This document shows positions 61,962 through 64,000 of a DNA stretch of 64,000 nucleotides, one piece after another. The stretch's first letter is position 1, and the number at the start of each line of letters is the position of its first letter. The DNA comes from DATCMH01 sp036563505 (GTDB taxonomy: Bacteria; Pseudomonadota; Alphaproteobacteria; Rhizobiales; Beijerinckiaceae). Below the pieces are notes generated by a model. The model was not told the origin of the DNA. It ran no database searches and saw nothing but the letters and a program-made list of their open reading frames with translations. The stretch lies in the NCBI GenBank assembly GCA_036563505.1, contig DATCMH010000015.1, positions 70,676 through 134,675 on the forward strand, given 5' to 3'. A program made the translations under genes and the position numbers.

Positions 61962-62933
61962 TTGATTCATCATCGGCTCGACGCCGCTCCGGACACGGTC
62001 CACTGGGGCACTTTCGACGCACGGATCGCACCTGTTCTGACCGTGTCATCCGGCGATCAGGTGACGATCTCGACGGTTTCGGGCGGGCCTGACGTGCTCC
62101 CGAACGGGCCGTTCGAGATCCCGCCGGCCCTGCCCGCGATCCATCAAGCGCTGCGGCCGGTGCTCCCTGGCCATATCTGCACGGGTCCGATCCACGTGCG
62201 CGAAGCCAAGGCTGGCCAGGTTCTGGAGGTCAGGATCAAGTCGGTCGAGCTGCATTATGACTGGGGCTACACGCGCTCAGGACCGCAGAAGGGAGCGCTG
62301 CCCGACGACTTCGAGAGGGATGAGCTTCTCCACATCACGCTCGACCGTTCCCAGATGACAGGGCGCCTGCCCTGGGGCGACGAACTCGAGCTGCGGCCCT
62401 TCTTCGGTGTCATGGGGGTCGCCCCGCCTGCGAGTTGGGGAGCAGTGAGCACGCTCCCGCCACGTCGAAACGGCGGCAACCTCGACAATAAGGAGCTGAT
62501 CGCCGGGACGACCCTCTACCTGCCCGTACACGTCGACGGCGCCCTGTTCTCGGTGGGCGATGGGCACGGCGTGCAAGGTGATGGTGAGGTCTGCGTCACG
62601 GCGATCGAGACGGGCCTGATCGGGACGTTCGAGTTCATCCTGCGCGAGGATATGCATCTGACGTGGCCGCGGGCCGAGACGCCGACGCACGTCATGACCA
62701 TGGCCTTCGACGCGGACCTTGATGCCTGCGTAACCCTGGCGCTGCGGCAAATGCTCGAACTCGTGGCGAGCCGGACCGCGCTCACGCGGCAGCAGGCCTA
62801 TGCTCTGTGCAGCCTCGCGGCCGACGTGCGGATCACGCAGGTCGTCAACGGCAACAAGGGCGTGCACGTCATGCTGCCGAAACGGCACTTGCCGCCAAGC
62901 GGTGGTTTAGCGCTGTGCCCTCAACCACGTTGA
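61962..62933 (+). CDS. Acetamidase/formamidase family protein
   Basis: 323 residues from TTG 61962, chosen for AAGGGGAG upstream; ATG 61905 would add 19. FmdA/AmdA fold: GPFEIPPALPAIHQ, then HICTGPIHVREAKAGQVLEV, FFGVMGVAP and the hallmark GGNLDNKELIAGTTLYLPV and ALFSVGDGHGVQGDGEVC, which hold the metal-binding Asp/His residues. Hydrolyses short amides to carboxylate plus ammonia. No amide transporter or regulator is adjacent. Confidence 0.85.
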   Translation: MIHHRLDAAPDTVHWGTFDARIAPVLTVSSGDQVTISTVSGGPDVLPNGPFEIPPALPAIHQALRPVLPGHICTGPIHVREAKAGQVLEVRIKSVELHYDWGYTRSGPQKGALPDDFERDELLHITLDRSQMTGRLPWGDELELRPFFGVMGVAPPASWGAVSTLPPRRNGGNLDNKELIAGTTLYLPVHVDGALFSVGDGHGVQGDGEVCVTAIETGLIGTFEFILREDMHLTWPRAETPTHVMTMAFDADLDACVTLALRQMLELVASRTALTRQQAYALCSLAADVRITQVVNGNKGVHVMLPKRHLPPSGGLALCPQPR

Positions 62934-63199
62934 GTTCTCAGCTGAGACAGATCGTTCGGCCTAACCTGGCGTCCGCTTTGCGCCCATTGTGGTCGCAAGT
63001 TCCGGTCTGGCCAGTCCCGGAAAGCGGACATTTCTGAACCTCTCAGCCCGGCAAGTTCCATTCTGGGTTCCTTGAGGCCTCACGGGCCTTGGCCAGCGCC
63101 GCCCTGAAATATGCAAGCGCGTCGGCGGCTGTCATGGCTTCGCTCCGAGAGGAAAGCGACAAGCGCAGCGCGCCGGCGCTGGTCCCGGCGTGCTGCCGC
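62934..63199. other. Intergenic region
   Basis: 266 bases. A 30-codon minus-strand ORF at 63043-63135 (MTAADALAYFRAALAK...) may be a gene fragment, but nothing else supports it. No promoter or terminator recognised. Confidence 0.4.
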
Positions 63200-63889
63200 T
63201 TACGGTTTCAGCGTCAACTGGATCCAAGTGTCGAAGAAGCGGTTCCGTTTGCGTTCGTCGAGGAAAATCAGCGACGCAGGGCTGAGGGGGATAATGTGGG
63301 TGGTTCCGCTTGGGCCGGACTCGGCACGCGCGCCGGCCGCTTGCCGGACCGCCGTTCGGCCGACGAGATCCTGGCCCTCGTCAGATAGGATGAAATCCAC
63401 GAAGGACGTGGCCCACCGGGGTTCGCGCGCCGTCCGCGGGATGAACAAGCTGCGCAAGACGGCGAGCCGGTAATCTTGCGGTTCGATCATGGCGAGGCCG
63501 CGCTCGCGGGCCGCTTCGGTGACGTCAGCTGAGGCAGCCACGTTGTAGGCGAGGCTCGCCTCCCCGCGCTGAAGGGCGCCCAGAATCTCGAGGGTCTCGG
63601 CGGCGACCTGGACCTCCACGTCTCCCATAGCTTTGGTCAGGCGCCAGAACACGGGCGCGATCAGGGAGTCGAAGGTGGCGAAGACGTAGCCCATGCCGTT
63701 GAGGCCGACATGGTAGGTGATCACTCGCCGGCGGAACCGCTGGGGCTGCGTTTCGAGGAGCTGCGCCAGGCGCAGGCGCGTGCGGGGCGGCTCGTCGTCG
63801 GCGAAGGCGCGCGGGTCGTAGACCGTCACCACGGGCTCGAAGGTCACCGCGAACAACTCAGGCGACCGAGCGCCAGGGTCGCATGGCAA
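63200..63889 (-). pseudogene. ABC transporter substrate-binding protein, N-terminally truncated
   Basis: 229 codons from a TTG at 63889. Matches the C-terminal two thirds of Fe3+/FbpA-like type II SBPs: TFEPVVTVYDPRAF, then YVFATFDSLIAP, EILGALQRGEASLAYNV and the ending WATSFVDFILSDEGQDLVGR. The signal peptide and first lobe (about 100 residues) are missing; similarity begins around FAVTFEPVV (63845). The next plus-strand ORF starts within its first codons. Probably a remnant left by a rearrangement. Confidence 0.7.
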
Positions 63890-64000
63890 CGCCGCTCCCG
63901 ATCACGGGCGACTTCGCCGTCGAGGCGCAACGGGCGCTTGGCGAGAGCCTGATGCGCACCCTTGGCTTCGATTTCAGCCAAGGCCGGCTCGACGTGAGCT
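63883..64000 (+). CDS. Unrecognised ORF running off the window
   Basis: 39 codons from ATG 63883 (MATPLPITGDFAVEAQRALG...) remain open to the end of the window. The reading is soluble and amphipathic. No family recognised; the start overlaps the truncated SBP by 7 bases on the other strand. Confidence 0.35.
   Translation, partial: MATPLPITGDFAVEAQRALGESLMRTLGFDFSQGRLDVS

Noticed and set aside
51961..64000. Right attachment site of the tRNA-Leu island
   Set aside because: No second copy of the tRNA 3' end (GTTCGAGTCCTCTCCTGGGC) was noticed in the window; it may lie beyond the edge or be lost.

Overview
The window is GC-rich, densely coded DNA from an alphaproteobacterium of the order Hyphomicrobiales (Rhizobiales), probably in or near Methylobacteriaceae. 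This rests on recognised alphaproteobacterial markers: a ChpT phosphotransferase beside a che cluster, a DUF1134/EipA periplasmic protein, DUF1491, DUF2336, DUF3618 and DUF1214/DUF1254 proteins, EcfG-type stress promoters (GGAAC-N16/17-CGTT) and a GTTC-N7-GTTC SOS box. The genus is inferred from memory of families, not from a search.

Left part (1-23.8 kb), mostly chromosomal housekeeping. A minus-strand operon cheA-cheW-cheY-cheB-cheR (cheR cut by the window edge) is preceded by chpT. Next come a CysQ/inositol-phosphatase-like enzyme, a YHS protein, EipA, a coiled-coil membrane protein and an NMT1/Ssu/Tau-type ABC importer whose operon is interrupted by a GIY-YIG gene sitting between REP-like palindromes. 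After these lie a membrane cNMP-binding protein convergent with a Ser/Thr kinase-UspA fusion, a metallophosphatase, hutIH, an atypical SDR, a VKOR-like protein, D-amino-acid transaminase, a DapA-like aldolase and UvsE.

Middle part (23.8-51.9 kb). A secreted three-repeat protein has an EcfG promoter and is followed by a terminator and a perfect 44-bp palindrome. A phosphorelay group follows (single-domain receiver, REC-histidine kinase, large hybrid kinase with REC and HPt). An envelope/general-stress block holds ElaB-like, DUF3618, holin-X-like, YihY and PRC-barrel genes and an AI-2E family permease, with EcfG-like promoters in front of two transcription units. Then come a class A penicillin-binding protein, DUF1214/DUF1254, a lipoprotein, a TRAP binding protein, DUF2336, DUF1491, a peptidoglycan-binding protein, a DivJ/PleC-like kinase, a flavin amine oxidase, a CysZ-like protein and an NDUFA9-like protein.

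Right part (51.9-64 kb), an accessory region starting at tRNA-Leu(CAG). It contains a truncated tyrosine-recombinase gene joined to a 5'-deleted imuB, a full-length but broken dnaE2 (two in-frame TAG codons, two frameshifts), a small two-helix membrane protein behind an SOS box, and an intact divergent NHEJ pair ligD/ku with an EcfG-type promoter on each side. Beyond this are a receiver-like remnant with two stops, a DUF6894-like protein, an acetamidase/formamidase and a 5'-truncated substrate-binding protein. The region looks like a decayed island in which mutasome functions were lost and NHEJ was kept under stress control.
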